Assembly (NCBI GenBank): GCA_902789175.1
Contig: CADANF010000002.1
Location: 1-64,000, forward strand
Direction: 5' to 3'
DNA length: 64,000 bases
Origin: an uncultured Lachnospiraceae bacterium
Lineage (GTDB): Bacteria > Bacillota > Clostridia > Lachnospirales > Lachnospiraceae
Shown: positions 33,303 to 42,839 of the stretch, one piece after another
Layout of the letters: each line of letters begins with the position of its first letter
How positions within the stretch are numbered: position 1 is the first letter of the stretch
Program-made: the position numbers and the translations under genes
The notes under the pieces: generated by a model
Databases searched by the model: none
What the model was told of the DNA's origin: nothing
What the model saw: only the letters and a program-made list of their open reading frames with translations

Positions 33303-34259
33303 ATGGCAATTTTTGGAATATTTAAAAAGAATAAAAAAGGTTCCATTCAAGATATAAAACTTGCGCCTGATTTTGATGCTGAGGAACAGGAGATTCCTGC
33401 AGATATCCTTGCTAAAGTCAGCGAAGAGCCCGAGAAAGAAAAAAAGAAAACTGAAGATAAGAAGGATCAGGAAGAAGAACTCTTTACATGTACTGGATGT
33501 AATGAACAATTTCCAGTAAGCGAGATGAAGAGAAATCTTTATGTTTGTCCTAAATGTGGAAAGCATCACAGGATTTCAGCGAGAAGACGTATCAGAGGTT
33601 TAGTTGACCCAGGTACATTTCGTAGACTTCGTTGTGATGTTTCTTTTATTGACCCATTAGGTTATCCGGATTATGAGGATAAGATCAAGGCTCTTAAGGA
33701 AAAGACAGGACTTGACGAAGGCGTTCTTGCCGGAGTTGGTGAGATTGAAGGTCATAAGGCAGTAATTGCAGTTATGGGTTCAGAATTCCTTATGGGGAGT
33801 ATGGGTATTGCTGTTGGTGAAAAGATCACTAATGCATTTGAAGTAGCTGATAAGCTTAATCTTCCTATAATAATATTTACAGCCAGTGGTGGTGCGAGAA
33901 TGCAGGAAGGTATCCTCTCACTTATGCAGATGGCAAAGACATCAGCTGCAGCTAAGAAGTTCTCAGAAAATGGTGGACTTTATATTGCAGTTGAAACACA
34001 TCCAACAACAGGTGGTGTAAGCGCCAGCTTTGCAACTCTTGCAGATATAACTCTTGCAGAGCCAGGAGCACTTATCGGGTTTGCCGGACCACGTGTTATT
34101 GAGCAGACAATTGGACAGAAACTTCCGGAAGGATTCCAGAGAGCTGAGTATTTACAGGATCATGGATTCATAGATGGAATTGTTAATAGAAATGACATGA
34201 GAGATGAGCTTAGCCATATCTTAAGTCTTCATATTAGAAAGAGGAGGCCAACATTATGA
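33303..34259 (+). CDS. accD: Acetyl-CoA carboxylase carboxyltransferase, beta subunit
   Basis: With AccA it transfers the carboxyl group from biotin to acetyl-CoA, giving malonyl-CoA. The 318-residue protein has the zinc ribbon CTGCNEQFP...CPKCGKHH near residues 62-84 and the crotonase-like core FTASGGARMQEG and PTTGGVSASFA. An N-terminal Lys/Glu-rich extension of ~55 residues precedes the zinc ribbon. I start at 33303, with AGGAG upstream. It overlaps accA by 4 bases (ATGA). Confidence 0.95.
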   Translation: MAIFGIFKKNKKGSIQDIKLAPDFDAEEQEIPADILAKVSEEPEKEKKKTEDKKDQEEELFTCTGCNEQFPVSEMKRNLYVCPKCGKHHRISARRRIRGLVDPGTFRRLRCDVSFIDPLGYPDYEDKIKALKEKTGLDEGVLAGVGEIEGHKAVIAVMGSEFLMGSMGIAVGEKITNAFEVADKLNLPIIIFTASGGARMQEGILSLMQMAKTSAAAKKFSENGGLYIAVETHPTTGGVSASFATLADITLAEPGALIGFAGPRVIEQTIGQKLPEGFQRAEYLQDHGFIDGIVNRNDMRDELSHILSLHIRKRRPTL

Positions 34260-35200
34260 TCAGAGATTTAGATGAAAGAATGATGGCCATCGAAGATGAA
34301 TTAAGAAGTGATGCTGCATCTTCAATGCCAGAAGGAAAAAAAGAAGTTCTTGAGAAAGAATATACAGAGCTTGCTGAAAAATGTGTAAATCTTACAGCTC
34401 ATGATAAGGTTTATCTTGCAAGACATAGAAGAAGACCAAAGGTAGACGATTATATCAATGCCTTATTTACAGATCTCTTTATTCAGAGAGGAGATCTTCT
34501 TGGCAAGGAAGATCAGTCTATTTTCGGTGGAATAGCAAAATTCCACGGAATACCTGTAACTGTCCTTGGCCATAGAAAAGGTAGAAATATTCAGGAAAGC
34601 ATGAAGTATAACTTCGGTATGCCTGAACCTGAAGGATATAGAAAAGCTCTTCGTATGATGAAGCAGGCGGAGAAGTTTAACAGACCTATCATTACATTTA
34701 TTGATACACCAGGTGCATATCCTGGACTTGAAGCAGAGGAGCATGGACAGAGTAATGCCATTGCTGCAAACCTGGCTGAAATGAGTGCTCTTAAGGTTCC
34801 CGTTATTGCAATAGTAACAGGTGAAGGATCTAGTGGTGGTGCTCTTGCTATCGGTGTAGCAAATAAAGTACTTATGCTTGAAAATGCAGTTTATTCAGTC
34901 CTTTCACCTGAAGGATTTGCATCTATTCTCTGGAAGGATGCTTCTAAGGCACCTGAAGCATGTGATCTTATGAAGCTTACAGCTGCGGATCTTTACAGAT
35001 TTGGTGTTATCGATGAGATAATCGAAGAACCTCTTGGAGGAGCACATCATAATCCTGACAGAGTATATAAAGAAATTGAGCTTGCTATAATTAAAGAATT
35101 TAATAGAGTAAAGCATCTTTCAGGAAATGAGATCGCAAAGCAGCGTTATGAGAAGTTTAGAGACATTGACTCACTTGTAAGGGAAGGTAAATTAAGATGA
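34256..35200 (+). CDS. accA: Acetyl-CoA carboxylase carboxyltransferase, alpha subunit
   Basis: Partner of AccD in the carboxyltransferase. The 314-residue protein has KRRPKVDDYI-type RRRPKVDDYINALF, IQESMKYNFGMPEPEGYRKALR, FIDTPGAYPG and GEGSSGGALAIGV, all standard. It overlaps both accD and fabK (ATGA at each junction), so the three are translationally coupled. accB and accC, which complete the enzyme, are not in the operon. Confidence 0.96.
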   Translation: MIRDLDERMMAIEDELRSDAASSMPEGKKEVLEKEYTELAEKCVNLTAHDKVYLARHRRRPKVDDYINALFTDLFIQRGDLLGKEDQSIFGGIAKFHGIPVTVLGHRKGRNIQESMKYNFGMPEPEGYRKALRMMKQAEKFNRPIITFIDTPGAYPGLEAEEHGQSNAIAANLAEMSALKVPVIAIVTGEGSSGGALAIGVANKVLMLENAVYSVLSPEGFASILWKDASKAPEACDLMKLTAADLYRFGVIDEIIEEPLGGAHHNPDRVYKEIELAIIKEFNRVKHLSGNEIAKQRYEKFRDIDSLVREGKLR

Positions 35201-36135
35201 TGATGTTAAATGAAATGCTTGGCATTAAATATCCTGTAATTCAGGGTGGTATGGCCAATATTGCAACAGGTAAATTTGCAGCTGCTGTATCAAACGCAGG
35301 CGGACTTGGACTTATAGGTTCAGGCGGCTGGGATGCTGCAAGAGTTGAAGAAGAGATTCATGATGCTAAAAAGATAACAGATAAGCCATTTGGTGTAAAC
35401 CTTATGCTTATGAATCCGGATAAGGAAAATATCGCCGATCTTCTTGTAAGAGAAGGAATTAAGGTTATAACAACCGGTGCAGGTACACCTGGTAAGTTAG
35501 TTGATAAGTGGAAGGCTGCAGGAGCTATCGTTATCCCTGTAGTTGCCAGCTGTGCTCTTGCAAGAAAAGTTGAGCAGCAGGGCGCTGATGCAGTTATTGC
35601 AGAAGGTGGAGAATCAGGCGGACATGTTGGAGATATGACAACTATGGCCCTTGTACCACAGGTAATTGATTCGGTAAATATCCCGGTTATCGCTGCAGGT
35701 GGTATCGCAGACGGAAGACAGATGGCAGCAGCTCTTATGCTTGGTGCAGCAGGTGTTCAGGTAGGAACATGCCTTCTTGTCAGTGAAGAATGTCCAATCC
35801 ATGAGAATTATAAGGAAGCTCTTATCAAGGCAAGAGATAATTCTACAACAGTTACAGGACGTTCTCTTAATGCACCTGTACGTATCTTAAAGAATGTTAT
35901 GGCTCGTGAGTATCTTAAACTTGAAGCTGAGGCTGCTTCCCGTGATGAGTTAGAGCAGATCACTCTTGGTGGCCTTCGCCGTGCCGTATTTGATGGAGAT
36001 GTACAGCATGGTTCAGTTATGGCAGGTCAGGTTTGTGGTCAGTTAAAAGAAGTAAAGCCATTAGCTGCAATCCTTGAAGAACTTTGCGAAGGCGCTAAGG
36101 AAAGACTTAGACAGGCGGCAGACATTAAATTCTAG
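35197..36135 (+). CDS. fabK: Enoyl-ACP reductase II
   Basis: FMN- and NAD(P)H-dependent enoyl-ACP reductase for the last step of each elongation cycle. The 312-residue TIM barrel has PVIQGGMANIATG near the start, VNLMLMNPD, EGGESGGHVGDMTT and PVIAAGGIADGRQMAAALMLGA. FabK replaces FabI here; none of the window encodes FabI. The start may be either of the first two of three successive ATG codons. Confidence 0.95.
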   Translation: MMMLNEMLGIKYPVIQGGMANIATGKFAAAVSNAGGLGLIGSGGWDAARVEEEIHDAKKITDKPFGVNLMLMNPDKENIADLLVREGIKVITTGAGTPGKLVDKWKAAGAIVIPVVASCALARKVEQQGADAVIAEGGESGGHVGDMTTMALVPQVIDSVNIPVIAAGGIADGRQMAAALMLGAAGVQVGTCLLVSEECPIHENYKEALIKARDNSTTVTGRSLNAPVRILKNVMAREYLKLEAEAASRDELEQITLGGLRRAVFDGDVQHGSVMAGQVCGQLKEVKPLAAILEELCEGAKERLRQAADIKF

Positions 36136-36214
36136 ATAGAAAAATAAGCTGAGATTTTAGGGACATTATCATAGATATCTTTAAGATCTGTGGCAGAAAA
36201 AAGGAAATAAAAAG

Positions 36215-37159
36215 ATGAAGATTGGATTTTTATATGCAGGTCAGGGTGCCCAGTACGTAGGTATGGGTAAAGACCTTTATGATACATATCCTACATTTAA
36301 GGCTGTTATGGATCAGGCTTCAGAAAATGTAGGCTTCGACGTTAAGTCAATCTGTTTTGACGGACCGGATGAGAAGTTAAATGAAACTCAGTATACACAG
36401 CCATGTATGGTAGCATTTGCAGTTGGAGCTACAAAGGTTCTGGCTGAAAATGGCATTAAGCCGGATATGGCAGCAGGTCTTTCTCTTGGAGAATATTCAG
36501 CTCTTAATGCAGCAGGTGTTTTCGGAGATGACCAGGTTATCAGCCTTGTAAGATTCAGAGGTGAGTCAATGCAGAATGCTGTTTCAGGAAGAGACTGCAA
36601 GATGATCGCAGTTCTTGGACTTGCAGCAGATAAGGTTAGAGAGGGCTGTGCTAAGGTTAAAGAAGAACTTGCTGGTGAAGAGTTTAATATTGCAGAGCCA
36701 GCTAACTTTAACTGCCCTGGACAGATTACAGTATCCGGGGATGCAAAGGCAGTTGATAGAGCTGCAGAAGTAATGAAGGAACTTGGTGCAAAGCGCGTAC
36801 TTCCGGTTAAGGTAAGCGGACCTTTCCATACTTCACTTATGAAGCCGGCTGGAGATAAGCTTCGCGAAAGATTTGCATCAGAAAAATTTGGCGAGATGAC
36901 TCTTCCAGTTATCTTTAATGCTATCGGAAGAGAGAAAAACAAAGAGGAAGATATCCCTGCTTTATTAGAAAGACAAGTTCAGAGCAGCGTTCTCTTTGAA
37001 GATACTATTAATTATATGGTAGAGGCAGGAGTAGAGGCATTTGTAGAGATCGGACCAGGAAAGACTCTTTCAAAGTTCGTTCAGAAGACAACAGATGTGC
37101 CTTGCTATAATTTTGAAAAGGCAGAAGATATCGCAGAGCTTGCTATGAAATTAAAATAA
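36215..37159 (+). CDS. fabD: Malonyl-CoA:ACP transacylase
   Basis: Loads malonyl groups onto ACP. The 314-residue protein has FLYAGQGAQYVGMG, the nucleophile Ser in GLSLGEYSAL, the conserved Arg in LVRFRGESMQ and the catalytic His in VSGPFHTSLM. A ~80-base gap separates it from fabK. No promoter or terminator stands out in that gap. Confidence 0.96.
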   Translation: MKIGFLYAGQGAQYVGMGKDLYDTYPTFKAVMDQASENVGFDVKSICFDGPDEKLNETQYTQPCMVAFAVGATKVLAENGIKPDMAAGLSLGEYSALNAAGVFGDDQVISLVRFRGESMQNAVSGRDCKMIAVLGLAADKVREGCAKVKEELAGEEFNIAEPANFNCPGQITVSGDAKAVDRAAEVMKELGAKRVLPVKVSGPFHTSLMKPAGDKLRERFASEKFGEMTLPVIFNAIGREKNKEEDIPALLERQVQSSVLFEDTINYMVEAGVEAFVEIGPGKTLSKFVQKTTDVPCYNFEKAEDIAELAMKLK

Positions 37160-37237
37160 TTCTTAGCAGCAAGATCAGATGTGATAAAGAAGGCTTTGAC
37201 TTATTTAAAGCATTAAATATAGTGATAGGAGAAAATA

Positions 37238-37978
37238 ATGGATTTAAAGGGAAAGACAGCAGTAGTAACTGGTGGAAGCCGTGGAATTGGCAGAGCAATC
37301 TGTATAAAGCTTGCAAGCCTTGGGGCAAATGTTGTTACCTGCTATGCAAATAGTTCAACAGCTGCTGATGAAACAGTAGCAAAATGTAAAGAATTTGGCG
37401 TTGAAGCAGTAGCTGTAAAGGCAGATATTGCTGATCCTGCTTCAGGGGCTCAGCTTATTGATGAAGCTGTGAAGATAAATGGCAGAGTTGATATCCTTGT
37501 TAACAATGCGGGAATTACAAGAGATAATATCATGCTCCGTATGAAGGACGAGGAGTTTGATGCTGTTATTGATACAAACCTCCGCGGTACATTTTACATG
37601 ATGAAGGCTGTAACAAAACTAATGATGAAGCAGCGTTACGGACGTATCGTAAATATCAGCTCAGTAGTTGGTATTTATGGAAATGCGGGTCAGGTTAACT
37701 ATTCAGCATCTAAGGCTGGTGTTATAGGAATGACAAAGTCATACGCAAAGGAACTTGGAAGCCGCGGTGTTACATGTAATGCAGTTGCTCCTGGTTTTAT
37801 CGATACAGATATGACAGCAGTACTTCCTGAGGATGTAAAGGAAAAGTTAAAGAGCACTATCGCTCTTGGACGTCTTGGAACTCCGGAAGACATTGCAAAC
37901 GCAGTAGCATTTCTTGCATCAGATGAAGCGTCTTATGTTACAGGTCAGGTGCTTGAAGTATCAGGTGGTATGAATTAA
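37238..37978 (+). CDS. fabG: 3-ketoacyl-ACP reductase
   Basis: NADPH-dependent short-chain dehydrogenase reducing 3-ketoacyl-ACP. The 246-residue protein has TGGSRGIGRAI, NNAGITRDN, the catalytic Ser in NISSVVG and YSASKAG (Tyr/Lys), and ends TGQVLEVSGGMN, as FabG does. It starts with GATAGGAG upstream and is 13 bases from fabF. Confidence 0.96.
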   Translation: MDLKGKTAVVTGGSRGIGRAICIKLASLGANVVTCYANSSTAADETVAKCKEFGVEAVAVKADIADPASGAQLIDEAVKINGRVDILVNNAGITRDNIMLRMKDEEFDAVIDTNLRGTFYMMKAVTKLMMKQRYGRIVNISSVVGIYGNAGQVNYSASKAGVIGMTKSYAKELGSRGVTCNAVAPGFIDTDMTAVLPEDVKEKLKSTIALGRLGTPEDIANAVAFLASDEASYVTGQVLEVSGGMN

Positions 37979-37991
37979 GAAAGGGATAACC

Positions 37992-39233
37992 ATGAAAAGA
38001 AGAGTAGTTATTACAGGAATGGGTACTATCAATCCTCTTGGATATGATGTAGAAGAAACATGGAAGAACATTAAAGCAGGCGTTTGTGGTATTGATGAGA
38101 TAAAGTCAGTTGATACAACAAATTTCAAATTAAAGATTGCCGGTGAAGTTAAGGATTATGAGCCAGAGAAATTCCTTGATAAGAAGGAAGCTCGTAAGAT
38201 GGATAGATATACACAGTTCGCAACGATCGCAGCAAGACAGGCATTTAAAGATTCAGGTCTTGATATGACTAAGGAAGATCCTTATCGTTGTGGAACTATC
38301 ATTTCAAGTGGTATCGGTGGACTTCAGACAATCGAGTCTGAGCACTCAAGAGGTTTAGAGAAGGGATTTGAGAAGATTTCTCCTTTCTTTATCCCAATGT
38401 CAATCTCAAATATGGCAGCTGGACAGATCGCTATTGAGACAGGTTTTAAGGGAGTATGCGAAAGTATAGTAACAGCTTGTGCCAGTGGTAACAATGCTAT
38501 CGGTGAGTCATTCCGTAACATCAGAGACGGTTATTCAGATGTGATGATGGCTGGTGGTGCTGAGGCTTGTATCTGTGATATGGGTATCGGCGGATTTACA
38601 GTTATGAAGGCTCTTAACTTATCAAATGATAAAGAGAGAGCTTCAATCCCATTTGATGCTGATAGAGCTGGTTTTGTTATGGGTGAAGGAGCAGGTATCC
38701 TTATCCTTGAAGAGTTAGAGCATGCCAAGGCACGTGGTGCTAAGATCTACGGCGAGATCGTAGGTTATGGTGCTACATGTGATGCACATCATATCACAGC
38801 TCCGGATCCAACAGGTATGGGAGCTGCAAACTGCATGACTCAGGCAGTTAAGGATGCTGGTATCACACCTGATAAGGTTGATTATATCAATGCTCATGGA
38901 ACATCAACTCATCTTAATGATGCTGGTGAAACAGCTGCAATTAAGATCGCATTTGGTGATCATGCAAAAGAAATGATGGTAAGTTCAACAAAGTCAATGA
39001 CAGGACATCTTCTTGGTGCTTCTGGTGCAGTTGAAGCTATCATCACAACAAAAGCACTCCAGGATTCATTTGTTCCTGCAACAATTAACTATAAAAATCC
39101 TGATCCTGAGTGTGATCTTGATATCGTTCCAAATGAAGGAAGAAATGTAGACATTAAGTATGCAGCTTCTAACTCACTTGGATTTGGCGGACATAACGCT
39201 TGTACATTATATAAGAAGTGGGAGGGACAGTAA
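37992..39233 (+). CDS. fabF: Beta-ketoacyl-ACP synthase II (FabF), operon copy
   Basis: Main elongation condensing enzyme, 413 residues: [17 protein letters not shown], catalytic Cys in [13 protein letters not shown], His in [12 protein letters not shown] and [16 protein letters not shown]. It sits between fabG and fabZ, as usual. Its sequence differs clearly from the minus-strand copy, so the two are diverged paralogues and not a recent duplication. Confidence 0.95.
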   Translation: MKRRVVITGMGTINPLGYDVEETWKNIKAGVCGIDEIKSVDTTNFKLKIAGEVKDYEPEKFLDKKEARKMDRYTQFATIAARQAFKDSGLDMTKEDPYRCGTIISSGIGGLQTIESEHSRGLEKGFEKISPFFIPMSISNMAAGQIAIETGFKGVCESIVTACASGNNAIGESFRNIRDGYSDVMMAGGAEACICDMGIGGFTVMKALNLSNDKERASIPFDADRAGFVMGEGAGILILEELEHAKARGAKIYGEIVGYGATCDAHHITAPDPTGMGAANCMTQAVKDAGITPDKVDYINAHGTSTHLNDAGETAAIKIAFGDHAKEMMVSSTKSMTGHLLGASGAVEAIITTKALQDSFVPATINYKNPDPECDLDIVPNEGRNVDIKYAASNSLGFGGHNACTLYKKWEGQ

Positions 39234-39234
39234 G

Positions 39235-39663
39235 ATGGAACTTGATGCAAATGAGATTCAGAAGATCCTTCCTCACAGATATCCAATGCAGTTAGTGGAT
39301 AAGATCACTGACTTTGAACCAGGTGTATGGGCAGAAGGAATCAAATGTGTAACTATAAATGAGCCTTTCTTCCAGGGGCATTTCCCAGGACTTGCTGTAA
39401 TGCCGGGAGTACTTATTGTTGAAGCTCTTGCACAGACCGGTGCTGTAGCAATTCTTTCAGAGGAAGAGAACAAAGGCAAGGTTGCATTCTTTGGTGGTAT
39501 CAAGAATGCACGTTTTAAGAAACAGGTTAAGCCAGGAGACGTTCTCCATTTAAGATGTGAGATCACAGCTCGTAAGGGACCTGTAGGATTCGGAACAGCA
39601 GTAGCAACTGTCGATGGCAAGGTAGCCTGCCAGGCAGAAATATCATTTGCTATAGGAGAATAG
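39235..39663 (+). CDS. fabZ: 3-hydroxyacyl-ACP dehydratase
   Basis: Removes water from 3-hydroxyacyl-ACP. The 142-residue hot-dog protein has [14 protein letters not shown], the catalytic His and Glu in [23 protein letters not shown], and [10 protein letters not shown]-type [12 protein letters not shown] start at the ATG at 39235, which follows GGGAGG by 7 bases and lies just after the fabF stop. No FabA or FabM was seen. Confidence 0.95.
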   Translation: MELDANEIQKILPHRYPMQLVDKITDFEPGVWAEGIKCVTINEPFFQGHFPGLAVMPGVLIVEALAQTGAVAILSEEENKGKVAFFGGIKNARFKKQVKPGDVLHLRCEITARKGPVGFGTAVATVDGKVACQAEISFAIGE

Positions 39664-39665
39664 GA

Positions 39666-40130
39666 ATGGAAAAAAATCTTCTTTCAGAAGTTTATTCCAA
39701 ATTAAGAATACTTTATTATAGAGATGTCTTTAGAAGAATTCAGAACCGAGAACTTTCACTTACTACTACGGAAGCATACTGTATTGAGATAATCGGTGCT
39801 TTAGGAAAACCGACTATCAATGAATTCGCCAGCTTCATCGGAATCTCATCTCCAAATGCAACCTATAAGGTTAATTCCCTTATCAAAAAGGGATATCTTA
39901 AGAAACAGCAGTCTGGAACTGATAAGAGAGAATTTATCCTTGAAGTTACATCTAAGTATTATAAATACTGGAATATAAACGAAAAATATATGGATATAGT
40001 AGAGCAGAGACTTAAAGAAAAATTATCCCCTGAGGAATATGAAAGTTTCAATGGAGTTCTTCAGAAAGCATTAGATGAAATTCTTCCTGCATTAACTTTA
40101 AAAGAAGAAAAGAATACAAAAGACAAATAA
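39666..40130 (+). CDS. MarR-family regulator of fatty-acid synthesis (FabT-like)
   Basis: A 154-residue winged-helix protein of the MarR family. The DNA-binding part is TINEFASFIGISSPNATYKVNSLIKKGYLKK, then a wing with GTDKREF. A long C-terminal helix (YKYWNINEKYMDIVEQRLKEKL) makes the dimer. As the last gene of the acc-fab operon it is placed like FabT, so autoregulation through the palindromes at the divergent promoters is likely (inference). Confidence 0.85.
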   Translation: MEKNLLSEVYSKLRILYYRDVFRRIQNRELSLTTTEAYCIEIIGALGKPTINEFASFIGISSPNATYKVNSLIKKGYLKKQQSGTDKREFILEVTSKYYKYWNINEKYMDIVEQRLKEKLSPEEYESFNGVLQKALDEILPALTLKEEKNTKDK

Positions 40131-40143
40131 TGGAGTATAATAG

Positions 40144-40178
40144 AAGCTGGAGCATGATCAAATGCTCCGGCTTTTATT
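40144..40178 (+). terminator. Intrinsic terminator of the fatty-acid operon
   Basis: A 12-bp stem AAGCTGGAGCAT/ATGCTCCGGCTT (one G-T pair) with a 6-base loop and a short T-run. Confidence 0.82.
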
Positions 40179-40201
40179 GTTTAAACCAAAGGGGAGTTAA
40201 A

Positions 40202-40837
40202 ATGAGTGAAGACAATTTAACAAAGGACTCTATATATGGGGAATATAAAGAAGTCCTTGAGATTATAATGAACAGACTCTGCGCTAAATTTGAAGAAATG
40301 AATGAAGCAGTGTTTAATGAAACCGGAGATCATCTCTATGAACATCTTACCTCCAGATTAAAAGCTGATGACTCTATGAGAGAAAAATGTGAAAGAAGAG
40401 GTTATAAACCGGATGCCTATTCTGCGGTACATTTACTTAGAGATGCCATTGGAATAAGGATAATAACATCTTTTAGAGAAGATATATATGCCATAATTGA
40501 GGCTATAAGAAAATTTGATCACTGCAGGATATTAGAAGAAAAGGATTATATCAAGCACGCTAAGGATAATGGATATAGAAGTTATCATATGATCCTTGGC
40601 TATGAAGCGGAATTTAAAGATCCTGAAGGAAATAATCCGGGAGAATTCTTTGTTGAGATACAGCTTAGGACCATCGCTATGGATTCCTGGGCCAGCCTTG
40701 AACATAAGATGAGATATAAGAAAAATATTAAAAATCAGAACCTGATAGAACAGGAATTAAAGAGATGTGCAGATGAACTTGCATCCTGTGATGTCTCTAT
40801 GCAGACAATCAGAAGACTTATAAGAGAATCGGACTAG
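40202..40837 (+). CDS. Small alarmone synthetase (GTP pyrophosphokinase), first copy
   Basis: A single-domain (p)ppGpp synthetase, 211 residues, of RelQ/RelP type with no hydrolase or regulatory domains. Landmarks are GIRIITSFREDIYAI, KDNGYRSYHMIL and EIQLRTIAMDSWASLEHKMRYKK. It makes ppGpp from ATP and GDP/GTP in the cytoplasm. I start at 40202, where GGGGAG precedes the ATG; upstream codons are inside the terminator. A second paralogue lies 4 kb away. Confidence 0.9.
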   Translation: MSEDNLTKDSIYGEYKEVLEIIMNRLCAKFEEMNEAVFNETGDHLYEHLTSRLKADDSMREKCERRGYKPDAYSAVHLLRDAIGIRIITSFREDIYAIIEAIRKFDHCRILEEKDYIKHAKDNGYRSYHMILGYEAEFKDPEGNNPGEFFVEIQLRTIAMDSWASLEHKMRYKKNIKNQNLIEQELKRCADELASCDVSMQTIRRLIRESD

Positions 40838-40854
40838 AAAGAGGTAAATTAATT

Positions 40855-41535
40855 TTGAGAATATTACTTGCAGAAGATGAAAAAGATCTTTCAAGAGCTA
40901 TAGCTACAGTTCTTAGGATAAAAGAAAAATATGACGTGGATCAGGCTTATGATGGAGTTGAAGCCGTAAGACTTGCCAGAGAGAATGCTTATGATGCCAT
41001 GGTTTTTGATATAATGATGCCGCGTAAGGATGGAATTGAGGCTCTTAAGGATATTAGAAAGACAGGAGATAATACACCTGTCATCCTTCTTACAGCAAAA
41101 TCTGAATTAGAGGACAGAGTGGTTGGACTTGATGCGGGAGCAGATGATTATCTTGCAAAGCCATTTGCCATGGAAGAATTACTTGCAAGACTTCGTGCTA
41201 TGATGCGCCGTGCATCGAATTATACTCCAAAGAAACTAAGCCTTGGAAATATCAGCCTGGATGTAGAAGCTGAAGAAATGAAGGCTGTTAACTCAATAAG
41301 TGTAAATAAGAAGGAAGCAAGGATGATGGAACTCTTCATGACAAATCCTGAGAAGAGCATTACCACTGAAGAATTATTAAATCATATATGGAGTGATGAG
41401 GAAGATGTAGAAGATGGTGTTGTATGGATCTACATTTCCTATCTTAAGAACAAATTAGAAGCAATAAGTGCAGACTATACAATACGTGGTGAAATGGGAA
41501 GTGACTTTACACTTACCAAGATACTTAAAGTATAA
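40855..41535 (+). CDS. OmpR-family response regulator
   Basis: Cytoplasmic DNA-binding regulator of 226 residues, with phospho-acceptor Asp52 in MVFDIMMPRKDG. Receiver motifs LLAEDE, LLTAKSE and DYLAKPFA are present. The winged-helix effector domain is from about residue 125. It starts at TTG, with GAGG 9 bases before it. The kinase gene follows after 11 bases, so the pair forms one system. The target is unknown. Confidence 0.94.
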   Translation: MRILLAEDEKDLSRAIATVLRIKEKYDVDQAYDGVEAVRLARENAYDAMVFDIMMPRKDGIEALKDIRKTGDNTPVILLTAKSELEDRVVGLDAGADDYLAKPFAMEELLARLRAMMRRASNYTPKKLSLGNISLDVEAEEMKAVNSISVNKKEARMMELFMTNPEKSITTEELLNHIWSDEEDVEDGVVWIYISYLKNKLEAISADYTIRGEMGSDFTLTKILKV

Positions 41536-41546
41536 GGACAATTTCT

Positions 41547-42818
41547 ATGGAAAAAAAGATAAAGAAAAAATTCATAGCGGTTGCCACCATATCTATTTTT
41601 ACGGTTCTTCTTATTGTTCTGGGAATAATAGATGTTATCAGTGTTGCAAATGTAAGAAAAGAGGTTTTTTCAGTTCTTAAATATATTGCAGATAATAGTG
41701 GTACGATTCCCTATGATACAATAGAAGATGATGAAGATGATAGAAAGCCCTTCCTTACAGACATCTCACTTTTTGAAAAGGAATTCAGCATAACTCAGGA
41801 AGGAAAATATGAGGTAAGATTTTTTACTGCGGTTGCTGATGAAAGCGGCATTGTACAAAGCCTTGATATGAATCATATCGCAGCTGTAAGTCAGAGCGAT
41901 GCAGCTCTTTATACAGTTCAGGCGGTGCTTTCTCCTGTATCAAAGGATATCTTAAGAAAAGGTACTTCTCATTATGCCTATCTTAGAAGAAAACTAAAAG
42001 GTGGCGGATACATGGTTATCTTTATGGACTGTTCAAGACAGGTAAGTACCGTGTATGCCACAGTTAAATTCTCCCTTTATATAGGCCTTGCATGTATGGT
42101 GCTCTTTTTTATAATCGTAAGTATTTTTGCAGGATATGCCATGGCACCTATAATCAACAATATGGAAAGCCAGAAACAGTTTATAACAAATGCCAGCCAT
42201 GAGTTAAAGACACCTCTTGCTGTAATAAGAGCAAATACAGAAGTTATGGAAATGGTAGAGGGGAAAAGTGAGTGGACTGAAAGTACAAAAAAGCAGATCG
42301 CACGTATGACAGAACTTATATCACAGCTTATTACTCTATCAAAACTTCAGGAGAAGGATGCTGTTAAATTAGTAGAAGTTGATTTTACTAAGGAAATGAA
42401 AGATATTGCTGGAGACTTTAAGACAGTAGTAGAAAATGATGGGAAATATTTTACAGCGAACATTGCAGAAGGTGTAAAATGTCACGCAGATGAGAAAGGT
42501 CTTCATGAACTTATCTCTATCCTTCTTGATAATGCAGCAAAGTATTGTGATGATGGAGGAGAGGTTTCGGTTAAACTTGTAAAACATGGAAAACTAGGGG
42601 GAATCCTCACAGTAGCTAATTCCTATAAAGAGGGTGAAGGAATAAAATATGAGAAATTCTTTGAAAGATTTTATAGAGAAGACAGCTCCCATAATCAGGA
42701 ATCAAAGAAGGGGTATGGCATAGGGCTTTCTATGGCGCAAAATCTTACAGAGATGTTCAGAGGACGGATAGATGCAAAATATCATGACGGTATGATATAT
42801 TTTATAGTAACATTATAG
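41547..42818 (+). CDS. Sensor histidine kinase
   Basis: A membrane kinase (423 residues). Two helices (about 12-32 and 172-198) flank a ~135-residue extracytosolic sensor. The kinase core has phospho-accepting His218 in TNASHELKTPLAVI, N-box DNAAKYCDDGG, and G-box KKGYGIGLSMA. It is the partner of the upstream response regulator. The sensed signal cannot be read from the sequence. Confidence 0.94.
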   Translation: MEKKIKKKFIAVATISIFTVLLIVLGIIDVISVANVRKEVFSVLKYIADNSGTIPYDTIEDDEDDRKPFLTDISLFEKEFSITQEGKYEVRFFTAVADESGIVQSLDMNHIAAVSQSDAALYTVQAVLSPVSKDILRKGTSHYAYLRRKLKGGGYMVIFMDCSRQVSTVYATVKFSLYIGLACMVLFFIIVSIFAGYAMAPIINNMESQKQFITNASHELKTPLAVIRANTEVMEMVEGKSEWTESTKKQIARMTELISQLITLSKLQEKDAVKLVEVDFTKEMKDIAGDFKTVVENDGKYFTANIAEGVKCHADEKGLHELISILLDNAAKYCDDGGEVSVKLVKHGKLGGILTVANSYKEGEGIKYEKFFERFYREDSSHNQESKKGYGIGLSMAQNLTEMFRGRIDAKYHDGMIYFIVTL

Positions 42819-42839
42819 TGCTAAAGGAAAGGACATAAA

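Noticed and set aside
36388-36942. 184-codon minus-strand frame inside fabD
   Set aside because: Antisense shadow of a well-supported gene with no start signal.
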